Positions 1 to 7,653 of a stretch of DNA of 29,141 bases are shown here, in pieces. The notes beneath the pieces are model-generated. The model was not told the DNA's origin. It saw only the letters and a list, made by a program, of their open reading frames with translations, and searched no databases. This DNA comes from Caryophanales bacterium UBA2253. GTDB lineage: Bacteria > Bacillota_I > Bacilli_A > ML615J-28 > CAG-698. Numbering within the stretch: the stretch's first letter is position 1; every line of letters starts with the position of its first letter. The position numbers and the translations under genes are program-made. Where the stretch lies: NCBI GenBank assembly GCA_002347755.1, contig DDXT01000054.1, positions 1 to 29,141 of the forward strand. Direction: 5' to 3'.

Positions 1-2
1 AG

Positions 3-110
3 GTCAAAGTGGCAAACTCAGGAGATATAGTAAGAACATTGTTTAAATGGCCTTTTTTGAAGCTTTATCATATTCATCAAAAATTATTCAAAAACATGGT
101 ACTGCAATAG
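3..110 (+). CDS. 3' end of an unidentified gene (cut by window start)
   Basis: A reading frame is open from the window edge to a TAG at 108-110, giving 35 visible residues that end FKNMVLQ. The stop codon lies inside the stem of the terminator at 99-122, as also happens for the epimerase gene at 28226-28253, which suggests a real gene end. The stretch is AT-rich, unlike most of the window. I do not recognise the product; a transposase tail is possible. With so few codons it could be a chance open frame. Confidence 0.3.
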   Translation, partial: VKVANSGDIVRTLFKWPFLKLYHIHQKLFKNMVLQ

Positions 111-122
111 CGGTACTTTTTT
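99..122 (+). terminator. Rho-independent terminator
   Basis: GTACTGC (99-105) pairs with GCGGTAC (110-116), with one G-U pair and an AATA loop. Six T follow (117-122). It ends transcription coming from left of the window before the HAD gene. Confidence 0.75.
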
Positions 123-164
123 ATGACATCTCGGCTGGATTTGTGCTTTTTATTTGAGTTTTGC

Positions 165-193
165 TTGGGAAAAGGCGCAATCTGTGATAAAAT
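165..193 (+). promoter_or_regulatory. Probable promoter of the HAD-amidase operon
   Basis: The -35 box is TTGGGA (165-170, 4/6) and the -10 box is TAAAAT (188-193, 5/6), with a 17-bp spacer. The 11 bases TGTGATAAAAT (183-193) recur exactly at the tetR promoter (11916-11926). Position fits a 5' leader of about 45 nt before the ATG at 244. Confidence 0.5.
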
Positions 194-243
194 GAAAGCA
201 CAACTAAAGCAGAACCCACCGAGAAAGTGGATCGGAGACAGAA

Positions 244-1041
244 ATGACAGCATTGAAAGAAATTGAACTATTTTTATTGGATATGGACGGAACCGTGTAC
301 TTCGAAGACACTTTGATCGAAGGAGCAAAGGATTTCGTTTTTAGACTCATCGAACAAAAAAAACAATATGTGTTTTTAACCAATAATTCCTCCGTCAACA
401 AGAATGATTACATCAACAAGATGGCTGGACTGGGGATCCCGTGCGGAGAACACAATCTGTTTTCTTCGAGCATGGCAACCGGAATATACCTAAGCCGAAA
501 CCGAAACGGGAAATCCGTTTATGTGGTCGGGACGAACGCTCTCAGGCAGGAACTGCTTTCTTACGGCGTCGTCATGACCAATCATCAGCCGGACATCGTG
601 GTGGTGGGGTTTGACCGCGAACTTTGTTATGAGAAACTGGAGAAGGCTTGCGAGTATCTTGACAACGGCGCGGAGTTCTTTGCCACCAACGCCGATGTTC
701 TTTATCCGATCAAAAACCACCGCTACATCCCCGATTGCGCGAGCATCTGCCAGATGATCACCAACGCGACCGGAAAGACGCCAACCTTCATCGGAAAACC
801 CAATCCATCCATGATTGACATGCTCTCGGATCTGCATAAACTTCCGAAAGAGAAGATCGCGGTGATCGGCGACCGTTTGTATACTGACATCGCCGCCGGA
901 ATAAATGCGAAAGTGACCGCTGTCTTGGTTTTGTCCGGAGAAACCACGAAAGAAATGCTAGAAAAAAGCCCATTTCAACCCGACTTCGTTTTTGATTCGA
1001 TCAAAGACATTACGAAAGAAATTGGAGGAAACTATATATGA
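244..1041 (+). CDS. HAD-IIA family hydrolase (NagD-like phosphatase)
   Basis: Cytosolic HAD-superfamily phosphatase of the NagD/pNPPase subfamily, 265 aa, the usual family length. Visible motifs: LLDMDGT with nucleophile D13 and acid D15, motif II LTNNSS (45-50), the motif III lysine in IGKPNPS (K185), and motif IV GDRLYTD (D210, D215). A C2-type cap domain lies between motifs II and III, as expected for IIA enzymes. Family members dephosphorylate nucleotides, sugar phosphates or glycerol phosphates; the substrate cannot be read from sequence. GGAG (234-237) lies 6 nt before the ATG. The stop overlaps the next start (ATGA at 1038-1041), so translation is coupled to the amidase lipoprotein gene. 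That pairing makes a link with cell-wall sugar turnover possible but unproven. Confidence 0.93.
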   Translation: MTALKEIELFLLDMDGTVYFEDTLIEGAKDFVFRLIEQKKQYVFLTNNSSVNKNDYINKMAGLGIPCGEHNLFSSSMATGIYLSRNRNGKSVYVVGTNALRQELLSYGVVMTNHQPDIVVVGFDRELCYEKLEKACEYLDNGAEFFATNADVLYPIKNHRYIPDCASICQMITNATGKTPTFIGKPNPSMIDMLSDLHKLPKEKIAVIGDRLYTDIAAGINAKVTAVLVLSGETTKEMLEKSPFQPDFVFDSIKDITKEIGGNYI

Positions 1042-2914
1042 AAACCATCAAGACGATAACCCATGTGATCGCCGCGATCATGCTTCTTTTCGCGGTTGCC
1101 GGATGTGATGAAACCGATTTACCGAAAGTAAACTGGTCCGTCAGCAATACTCAAATCGAAATGACCGTTGGATCGACCGAGCAAATCTCGGTCAGCATTC
1201 CGGAAGGAGATCCCGAAACCGCCTTTACTTTTTCCTCCGAAAATAATGAGATCGCAACCGTTGACGCCGATGGGTTGATCACGGCGATAGCCACCGGATC
1301 GGTCACCATCCTGGTCTACATTGAAGGCGAACAGGAGGCGGTCGATGTTTCGGTGACTGTCATACCAGACCCGGCGGACAACATACAGACCATCATCGAT
1401 TGGGCCATAACCCAAATTCCGGAAGTGGCGTCATTCAATCTGACGCTTCCGAGCAAACACCCGGATCTTGAAGGTTCGATCGTTTGGGTTTCCGACGATC
1501 AAACCGTCATCACCGACGCGGGCGTCATTTTTCAAAAAGAGTTTGACACTTTCGCCAATCTAACTTTTACGGTTACTTATTTGGGCCGAACCGGGGGCGC
1601 AACGGTTCCCGTTACCATCGGGGGATATGCCCCCGAACTGGTCGGAGGCGACTTTTTGAAACAGTTCAGCCGGCTCATCACCCGCAATTATGAACAGATT
1701 CGGACCACTGATTCCAGTTATCCGGAAGCCGTCATTACCTGGTCTTCATCCGATCAATCGGTCTTTACCGATCTGGGAGTATATAAAAAGCCGGCGATCG
1801 ACACCCCGTTTACGATTCGGGTAACCGTTACTTTTCCGAGTCAGGGAATAACCAGGACTTTTGAAAAAAGCGTGATTGCTCAAGGTACCACCATCGCCGA
1901 AAAAGCGGATGACATCATGAACCGGTTTCTGGCCGGCCAAATGGCGGAAAACGTCATCACGGAAAGTTTGGAACTTCCGCTTTTCGATGAGAAATATGCA
2001 GCCGATTTGGTTTGGACTTCAAACAAACCAGCGGTCTTAAGCGCTACCGGAGCTTTGACCCAACCGGCCCAAAACCAAATGGTCACGCTTCGGTGTACCG
2101 TAACCGCCGGAACGCAGAGCACTTCTTTTTCGGTCGAACTGGAAGTCGCGGGTAAGGATTACAGCGAAAAATGGCTGGCGGTTGAAGAATTTTTGGATCT
2201 GATATTTCTTGATGAGATCAAGACTCAGCAATATACAATGTTCGGAGCAACTTCTTACACGGCTTACAACGAAGGATATCTGCCTTTTTACACCAATTCC
2301 CAATCGGTGGTTCTGGACGGAATGGTGCCGTTTGAAGATCGTCCGGGGATCGTGAAAACCGAGACCCGTTGGATCGTCATCCATGACACCGCCAACACCA
2401 ACTCCGGAGCAACCGCGGAAATGCATAACCGCTACATTCACACCAACCCGGGAGTATCCTGGCATTACTCGGTGGACAACACCGAAATTTATCAGCACAT
2501 TCCGCTCAATGAAGTCGCCTGGCACGCCGGAGAACATGACGGAAATTACTACGGAATCGGCATCGAAACCTGTTTGCAGCCGGGAACCGATTATAACGTC
2601 GTCATGAGAAAAACGGCGAAACTGTCCGCCAGCACAATTATTTTTCCGGAAAGGATTGCCCGCACGTCATGCGAGCCTCCAACCGCTGGAATGAATTTTT
2701 GAATTTGACGGCGATCGAATATTTTGCCATCAAAAATCTTCAAGGGGCGGATTTCGTTTGGGAATCGCTGACCCCGGAGATTCTGGATAATACCGGAAAG
2801 ATCATCAGCCATCCGGGAGCGCAGACCACGGTCAGTTACAAAGTGACCGTCACCATTGATTCGGTTTCCAATGTTTATGAACATACATCAACATTGTTGG
2901 CGAAAGCCTGGTAA
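1038..2914 (+). pseudogene. Amidase-2 lipoprotein with Ig-like repeats, frameshifted
   Basis: Exported lipoprotein: signal peptide with lipobox VAGC (C23). A BIG_2-like domain spans about 31-110. Three degenerate Ig-like units follow (about 115-195, 203-282, 285-371), each with a W-[TSV]-S core. An amidase (family 2) domain starts near 400, with first zinc-ligand His H449 in VIHDT. After A531 (base 2630) the frame is lost and the product ends at 2702 with an unrelated tail. Reading resumes in another frame from about 2630 (QHNYFSGKDCP) and runs to TAA at 2912-2914. Against the intact paralogue at 2925, about 43 bases are missing. The other two zinc ligands (His, bases 2633-2635; Cys, 2657-2659) lie beyond the break, so the truncated protein should not be an active amidase. 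It could also be an assembly or sequencing error. The start codon overlaps the HAD stop. Confidence 0.85.
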
Positions 2915-2924
2915 AGGAAGAAGA

Positions 2925-4661
2925 ATGAAATTAGGAAGATATCTGCTTTTTCTGATAATGATCATCGGGTTCGGAATCGCAGGGACCGGCTGCAAAGAGA
3001 CCGATCCGATCAATGAGGAAGAACCAATCGACGAAGAGCCGATCGATGAAGAACCGGTTTTGACTGACCTTCAAAAAGTCGAAAAATGGATCCTTGATGC
3101 ATACAAAGATAAGATCATCAGCGATAATCAACCCTTCCCGACCACCGATTTGGAATTTGGTTCGTTGATCACCTGGCGATCTTTCGATCCGGAGTATCTG
3201 ACCAACGCCGGCGTCTATACCGCGCCAATCGTGGATTATCCGACTGAACTGCTTTGTTCGGTTAAGTTGAATGGCGAAACGAAACAAATCTTCGTTCCCG
3301 TCATCATTAAGGGCTACGGGACCGTCATGGATGCCATTGAGATATATGTAGACAAGATCATCGGGACGGAAGTATATGTCAATCTTTCCTTGCCTTTGAG
3401 CGTTCCCGATCATCCTTGCGTCATTACTTGGAGTTCTTCCGCTCCGGAAGTTTTTACCTCCGGCGGTGATTATTTCAAGCCGGAATCAGACACGGCGTTC
3501 ACCCTGTCCTTTCAAGTGGTTTTGGGAGACGAAACCCAGACTTTTGTCAGGAACATGATTGCAAAAGGCTATACCGATCTTCAGAAAGCTCATCAAATTC
3601 AATTGGAATATGACACTGTTTACGGATTGATTTCCGAGGCCGCCGGAAGTTTGGAGTTGTCCACTGAATCAAAAACCCATGCCTCCGTCATCACCTGGGA
3701 ATCATCCAATCCCGGCGTCATCGCTTCAGACGGAACTTTCCGTCAGCCGCTCTATGATCAAAACGTGAATCTGACCGTGACGATCCAAGTTGGGGAGGGA
3801 ATCGTGAGATCAACTTACAATGTGCATGTGACCGGAAATGTGGCCGAAGCCAAATGGAGCCAGATCGATGCGTTCCTGAACTCGGTGTGCAAACCGGAAA
3901 TCAATGTCATCGATTTATTTTATCTGTACGGAAGCGAAGCCGGATATGAACGGGTTCCGTCGCAAAACATCGGCTATCTGCCGTTTTATGACGCAACGCC
4001 GATGACGATCATTCAGGAAATCGTTCCGATGACCAACCTGACCATTCGGCCGGGAATCAACCGGACCGAGACCAAGTACATCGTCATTCACAATACCGGG
4101 ATGGCCGCGCCGACCGCGACCGCGAAAGCCTTGAGTTCGTACATTCAAAATTCGAACCGCGAGGCTTCTTGGCATTTCTCCCTTGATGATCATGAAACCT
4201 ATCAGGAGCTGGGAATCGAGGAAGTGGGTTGGCATGCGGCCAGCCATGAAGGCAATTATTTCGGGATCGGGATCGAGTCCTGCGTTTATCAAGGTGTGGA
4301 TTTCAACATGGTGATGCGCCGTTTGGCCAAACTGACGGCCAAACTTTTGATTGATTACCATTTGGGATTCGACGCCGTCAAACAGCATTATGACTTCAGT
4401 CAAAAGAATTGTCCGCAGGTCATTCGCGAAGCCAACCGCTGGGGAGAATTCATTGATTTGGTGCAAATCGAATATTTTGCGCAAACCCAGCTTCAAGACG
4501 TGGCTTTCGTCTGGAAATCGCTGTCGCCGGAGATCATTGACGATACTGGAAAAGTGATCAGTCATCCCAACCAAAAAACGACCGTTTCCTTCCAAGTCAC
4601 CGTGACTTATGGAGGAGAAACCAGAATATTCGTTTATCAGTCTGCCTTGCTTGACCTATGA
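2925..4661 (+). CDS. N-acetylmuramoyl-L-alanine amidase lipoprotein with Ig-like repeats
   Basis: Intact paralogue of the preceding gene, 578 aa. Signal peptide with a weak lipobox GTGC (C23), then an acidic linker with a tandem IDEEP motif (31-45). Three degenerate Ig-like repeats lie at about 47-130, 133-215 and 218-303, with cores such as ITWSSS and ITWESS. The amidase-2/PGRP domain covers about 335-520. Zinc ligands by family analogy are H389 (YIVIHNT), H488 and C496 (QHYDFSQKNCP). A C-terminal Ig-like tail follows. The family cuts the MurNAc-L-Ala bond; here it acts outside the membrane. The start at 2925 is chosen because AAGGAAG (2914-2920) precedes it and the signal peptide begins there; the in-frame ATG at 2856 lies inside the upstream frame. 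It is the last gene of the operon. Confidence 0.9.
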   Translation: MKLGRYLLFLIMIIGFGIAGTGCKETDPINEEEPIDEEPIDEEPVLTDLQKVEKWILDAYKDKIISDNQPFPTTDLEFGSLITWRSFDPEYLTNAGVYTAPIVDYPTELLCSVKLNGETKQIFVPVIIKGYGTVMDAIEIYVDKIIGTEVYVNLSLPLSVPDHPCVITWSSSAPEVFTSGGDYFKPESDTAFTLSFQVVLGDETQTFVRNMIAKGYTDLQKAHQIQLEYDTVYGLISEAAGSLELSTESKTHASVITWESSNPGVIASDGTFRQPLYDQNVNLTVTIQVGEGIVRSTYNVHVTGNVAEAKWSQIDAFLNSVCKPEINVIDLFYLYGSEAGYERVPSQNIGYLPFYDATPMTIIQEIVPMTNLTIRPGINRTETKYIVIHNTGMAAPTATAKALSSYIQNSNREASWHFSLDDHETYQELGIEEVGWHAASHEGNYFGIGIESCVYQGVDFNMVMRRLAKLTAKLLIDYHLGFDAVKQHYDFSQKNCPQVIREANRWGEFIDLVQIEYFAQTQLQDVAFVWKSLSPEIIDDTGKVISHPNQKTTVSFQVTVTYGGETRIFVYQSALLDL

Positions 4662-4666
4662 AGATA

Positions 4667-4694
4667 AAACCGGCTTTTAACGGCCGGTTTTTTT
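4667..4694 (+). terminator. Rho-independent terminator of the amidase operon
   Basis: AAACCGGC (4667-4674) pairs perfectly with GCCGGTTT (4683-4690) around an 8-nt loop. The T run reaches 4694. It begins 5 bases after the amidase stop. Confidence 0.92.
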
Positions 4695-4753
4695 CATGGG
4701 AAATGTAATCGGTTTTACTGGGGGGCTAGCCTATTTCTATTTAGAATGTATTA

Positions 4754-4783
4754 TGGTAAAATACCAACGTAATATACAGGAGG
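4754..4783 (+). promoter_or_regulatory. Hydrogenase operon promoter, possible operator, and RBS
   Basis: An extended -10 reads TG-G-TAAAAT (4754-4762); the -35 at 4734-4739 is poor (TTTCTA). Two near-identical palindromic 9-mers, GTAAAATAC (4756-4764) and GTAATATAC (4769-4777), overlap the -10 and the expected transcription start. They could be an operator. The RBS AGGAGG is at 4778-4783, 5 nt before the ATG at 4789. Confidence 0.5.
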
Positions 4784-4788
4784 AAAAA

Positions 4789-5316
4789 ATGGCAGCAAAA
4801 TTTTTGATGACCGAAGAACAAATCCAAGATCTGAAAGCCAGAATCGCCGAACACATGAAGAAGCCCGGCCCTTTAATGCCGACTTTGCATGACGCTCAGA
4901 GGATCTTCGGATGCATACCCATCCCGGTTCAAAAAATAATTTCCGAGGAGCTGGGAGAGCCGGTCGGAAAAATCAACGGCGTCGTTAGTTTCTATTCACA
5001 CTTTTCGATCGAACCGAAAGGGAAGCACGTCATCAGCGTCTGTCTGGGAACGGCTTGTTACGTGCGGGGATCCCATGAGATCATCCAAACTTTATCCGAT
5101 CTGTTGCAGATCAAGCCGGGGGAGACATCCGAGGACGGACAGTTCACCTTGGCGGCGGCACGCTGCATCGGCGCTTGTGGTCTTTCGCCGGTTTTCGTCA
5201 TCGACGGAAAAGTCTACGGAGCCGCCAACCCGAAGATCGCGAAGAATGCGGTGGAGAGCCTTTTAGTCGAAACCATTCTGAAAGAAAACAAAGAGAACAA
5301 AGAAACCAACATCTGA
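4789..5316 (+). CDS. hndA: NuoE-like [2Fe-2S] subunit of NAD(P)-linked [FeFe] hydrogenase
   Basis: Thioredoxin-fold ferredoxin of the 24-kDa NuoE/HndA/HydC family, 175 aa, normal length. A helical N-terminal domain (1-75) precedes the cluster domain. The four cysteines are C85 and C90 (CLGTAC) plus C126 and C130 (CIGAC). In Hnd/Hyd complexes this subunit passes electrons between the flavin subunit and the catalytic subunit. The start at 4789 follows a strong AGGAGG; an in-frame ATG at 4696 overlaps the previous terminator region and has no RBS. First gene of the operon, followed by an unusual 154-bp spacer before the second gene. Confidence 0.93.
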   Translation: MAAKFLMTEEQIQDLKARIAEHMKKPGPLMPTLHDAQRIFGCIPIPVQKIISEELGEPVGKINGVVSFYSHFSIEPKGKHVISVCLGTACYVRGSHEIIQTLSDLLQIKPGETSEDGQFTLAAARCIGACGLSPVFVIDGKVYGAANPKIAKNAVESLLVETILKENKENKETNI

Positions 5317-5324
5317 GAAAGCAA

Positions 5325-5431
5325 GGCGGGAAATGGAACCGCCAAGTTTTTTCATGCAAAATAACCAACCATCATTCCGGCCAAAGGAAATCCGACTTTG
5401 ACCGAAGACGGGATCGGCTTTTGAGATCCCG
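5325..5431 (+). other. Two hairpins in the hndA-hndB spacer
   Basis: Hairpin 1: GGCGG (5325-5329) with CCGCC (5339-5343), followed by six T (5347-5352), resembling a weak terminator or attenuator. Hairpin 2: CGGGATC (5409-5415) with GATCCCG (5425-5431), a perfect 7-bp stem upstream of the hndB RBS (AAGGAGG, 5454-5460). The spacer has no convincing gene. It may tune relative expression or mRNA processing within the operon. Confidence 0.55.
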
Positions 5432-5470
5432 GAAGGGCCATTGAGGCAGCGCGAAGGAGGAGAATCACGC

Positions 5471-5857
5471 ATGACTATTGAACAATTGAAAAAAATTAAG
5501 GAAGAAGCTTCCCAAAAAATGAATATGATCGGAAAGGGCAATGCTTTCCGGATCGTCGTCGGCATGGCCACCTGCGGCATTACCGCGGGAGCCGAACCGG
5601 TTTACGAAGCTTTGAAAAAGATCATCAACGACCGCAATCTCGAAAACATTTCGGTCATTTCGGTCGGATGCATCGGCGAATGCGCTTTGGAACCGATCGT
5701 GGAGGTCTTTGACAGCAAGGGATTTCGAACCACTTATTGCAAAGTAAAGCCGATGGACGCCGAAAGGATCATTGACACGCACATTCTAAACGGATTGGTC
5801 GTTGAAGACTTGCTGATCGCGAAATACAAGAAAATCGGAGGATATTATGGCGCTTAG
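5471..5857 (+). CDS. hndB: Small thioredoxin-like ferredoxin subunit of hydrogenase (HndB-like)
   Basis: Small (2Fe-2S) ferredoxin-domain protein, 128 aa, matching HndB of the NADP-reducing hydrogenase family in length and position. Motifs are ATCGITAGA (C35) and VGCIGECALEP (C67, C71). The position of the second NuoE-type cysteine is G40. C90, in TTYCKV, is the only other nearby candidate ligand, so the cluster may be atypical. The start is placed at 5471 because AAGGAGG (5454-5460) fits it; an upstream in-frame ATG at 5441 precedes that RBS. The end overlaps the next gene by 11 bp, indicating coupled translation. Confidence 0.88.
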   Translation: MTIEQLKKIKEEASQKMNMIGKGNAFRIVVGMATCGITAGAEPVYEALKKIINDRNLENISVISVGCIGECALEPIVEVFDSKGFRTTYCKVKPMDAERIIDTHILNGLVVEDLLIAKYKKIGGYYGA

Positions 5858-7640
5858 ATATCAAGTCGTCGTTTGCGGCGGCACCCATTGCTCGTCTTCC
5901 GCTTCCCAAGCCATTTACGAAGAATTCCAAAGACAGATCGTCGAATTCGAAATTGATCAGAATGTCAGTGTCTTCATGAGCGGATGCTTTGGTTTTTGTG
6001 ACAAAGGTCCGGTCGTCATCGTTTATCCCGATTCCACGCTTTACACTAACGTTGCGGTCCGGGATGTCGCCGAAATATGCAAAGAGCATCTGCTGAACGG
6101 CGCGGTAGTAACTAGGAAAGCGTATACCAACATCACTCCGGAAGACGAAGCCAAGATTCAGAAATTCCGCGAGACCAATCTGTATGCCCATCAGGAAAGA
6201 ATCGCGCTGCGAAACTGCGGGATCATCAATCCCCAGGACATAAACGAATACATCGCCCGGGACGGTTATATGGCCTTGGCGAAAGTGCTGACCGAAATGA
6301 CGCCCGAAACCGTCATTGAAGAGATCAAAAAATCCAAACTCCGGGGCCGCGGCGGCGCCGGATTTCCAACCGGAATGAAATGGAGCCTGGCCGCGCGCAA
6401 CAAGGGCGGACAGCATTATTTGATTTGCAACGCCGATGAAGGCGATCCGGGAGCGTTCATGGACCGAGCCGTTTTGGAAGGCGATCCTTTTTCCGTCATT
6501 GAAGCCATGACGATCGGCGGATATGCCATCGCCGCTTCGCAGGGTTACATTTATGTTCGGGCGGAATATCCTTTGGCCGTCGAACGGGTCAATCATGCCA
6601 TTTCCGAAGCTTACAAAGCCGGGCTTTTGGGAAACGATATTTTGGGATCGGGATTCTCCTTTGATCTGGAGACCCGGCTGGGAGCCGGAGCTTTCGTCTG
6701 CGGCGAGGAAACCGCTCTGATGGCCTCCATTGAAGGCGAGCGGGGAATTCCGCGAAACAAACCGCCGTTTCCGGCCGACGCGGGACTTTGGAAACGTCCG
6801 ACCATCATCAACAACGTCGAGACTTTCGCGAACATTCCGGCCATCATTCTCAGAGGAGCCGACTGGTTCAACCACATCGGCACCGAAAGATCGGCGGGGA
6901 CCAAAGTGTTTGCCCTCGGCGGAAAGATCAACAATACCGGTTTGCTTGAGATCCCGATGGGAACCACGCTCCGGGAGGTCATTTACAACATCGGCGGCGG
7001 AATCCCGAACGACAAGAAATTCAAAGCGGTTCAGACCGGCGGTCCTTCGGGCGGATGCCTGACGGCCAAACATCTGGATTCTTCGATCGATTATGACACT
7101 TTGGTCAGCCTCGGATCGATGATGGGCAGCGGCGGCATGATCGTCATGGACGAAACCAACTGCATGGTCGACGTCGCCCGGTTCTTTTTGGAATTCACGG
7201 TTGACGAAAGCTGCGGAAAATGCACGCCGTGCCGCGAAGGCACCAAGCGCATGTTGGAACTCTTGGAAAAAATAACGCGGGGCGAAGCGACTCTGCATGA
7301 TTTGGATGATTTGGAAAGCCTGGCCAATTCCGTCAAGGACTCGGCCCTGTGCGGGTTGGGACAAACGGCCCCGAACCCGGTTTTATCCACGCTTAATCAT
7401 TTCCGGGACGAATACCTTGCCCACATCGTGGAAAAACGATGCCCGGCCGGCGTATGCAAGGCCCTGATCAAATATTACATCACCAACGACTGCATCGGCT
7501 GCGGAAAATGTAAACGCAATTGCCCAACCCATGCCATCAGCGGCGACATCAAACAGCGCCATACCATCAACCCGAACATCTGCATCAAATGCGGAGCGTG
7601 CAAGTTGGCTTGCCCGGTCGGCGCGATTGTAACGGCTTAA
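5847..7640 (+). CDS. hndC: NuoF-like flavin subunit of [FeFe] hydrogenase
   Basis: NAD(H)-binding flavoprotein subunit, 597 aa. N-terminal thioredoxin-like [2Fe-2S] domain with C10, C15, C47, C51. The NuoF core has the FMN/NAD region RGRGGAGFPTGMKW (167-180), CNADEGDPGAF (194-204) and CGEETAL (285-291), then an SLBB region. The [4Fe-4S] ligands are C456, C459, C462 and C502. Two C-terminal ferredoxin clusters are CIGCGKCKRNCP (C549, C552, C555, C559) and CIKCGACKLACP (C579, C582, C585, C589). This is the HndC/HydB arrangement, where electrons from NADH meet the cluster chain. Members of this type have been shown to bifurcate electrons between NAD and ferredoxin; whether this one does is inference. 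GGAGG precedes the ATG inside the end of hndB. Confidence 0.95.
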   Translation: MALRYQVVVCGGTHCSSSASQAIYEEFQRQIVEFEIDQNVSVFMSGCFGFCDKGPVVIVYPDSTLYTNVAVRDVAEICKEHLLNGAVVTRKAYTNITPEDEAKIQKFRETNLYAHQERIALRNCGIINPQDINEYIARDGYMALAKVLTEMTPETVIEEIKKSKLRGRGGAGFPTGMKWSLAARNKGGQHYLICNADEGDPGAFMDRAVLEGDPFSVIEAMTIGGYAIAASQGYIYVRAEYPLAVERVNHAISEAYKAGLLGNDILGSGFSFDLETRLGAGAFVCGEETALMASIEGERGIPRNKPPFPADAGLWKRPTIINNVETFANIPAIILRGADWFNHIGTERSAGTKVFALGGKINNTGLLEIPMGTTLREVIYNIGGGIPNDKKFKAVQTGGPSGGCLTAKHLDSSIDYDTLVSLGSMMGSGGMIVMDETNCMVDVARFFLEFTVDESCGKCTPCREGTKRMLELLEKITRGEATLHDLDDLESLANSVKDSALCGLGQTAPNPVLSTLNHFRDEYLAHIVEKRCPAGVCKALIKYYITNDCIGCGKCKRNCPTHAISGDIKQRHTINPNICIKCGACKLACPVGAIVTA

Positions 7641-7653
7641 GGGGGACAGGCAA

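Noticed and set aside
2856..2924. Upstream in-frame ATG for the second amidase gene
   Set aside because: It would hide the signal peptide behind 23 extra residues and lies within the coding part of the preceding frame; the ATG at 2925 has an RBS and starts a lipoprotein signal.
5769..7364. Long minus-strand open frame (531 codons) opposite hndC
   Set aside because: The plus strand encodes a clear NuoF-like protein with all cluster motifs. The antisense frame has no recognisable motif and reflects codon bias.
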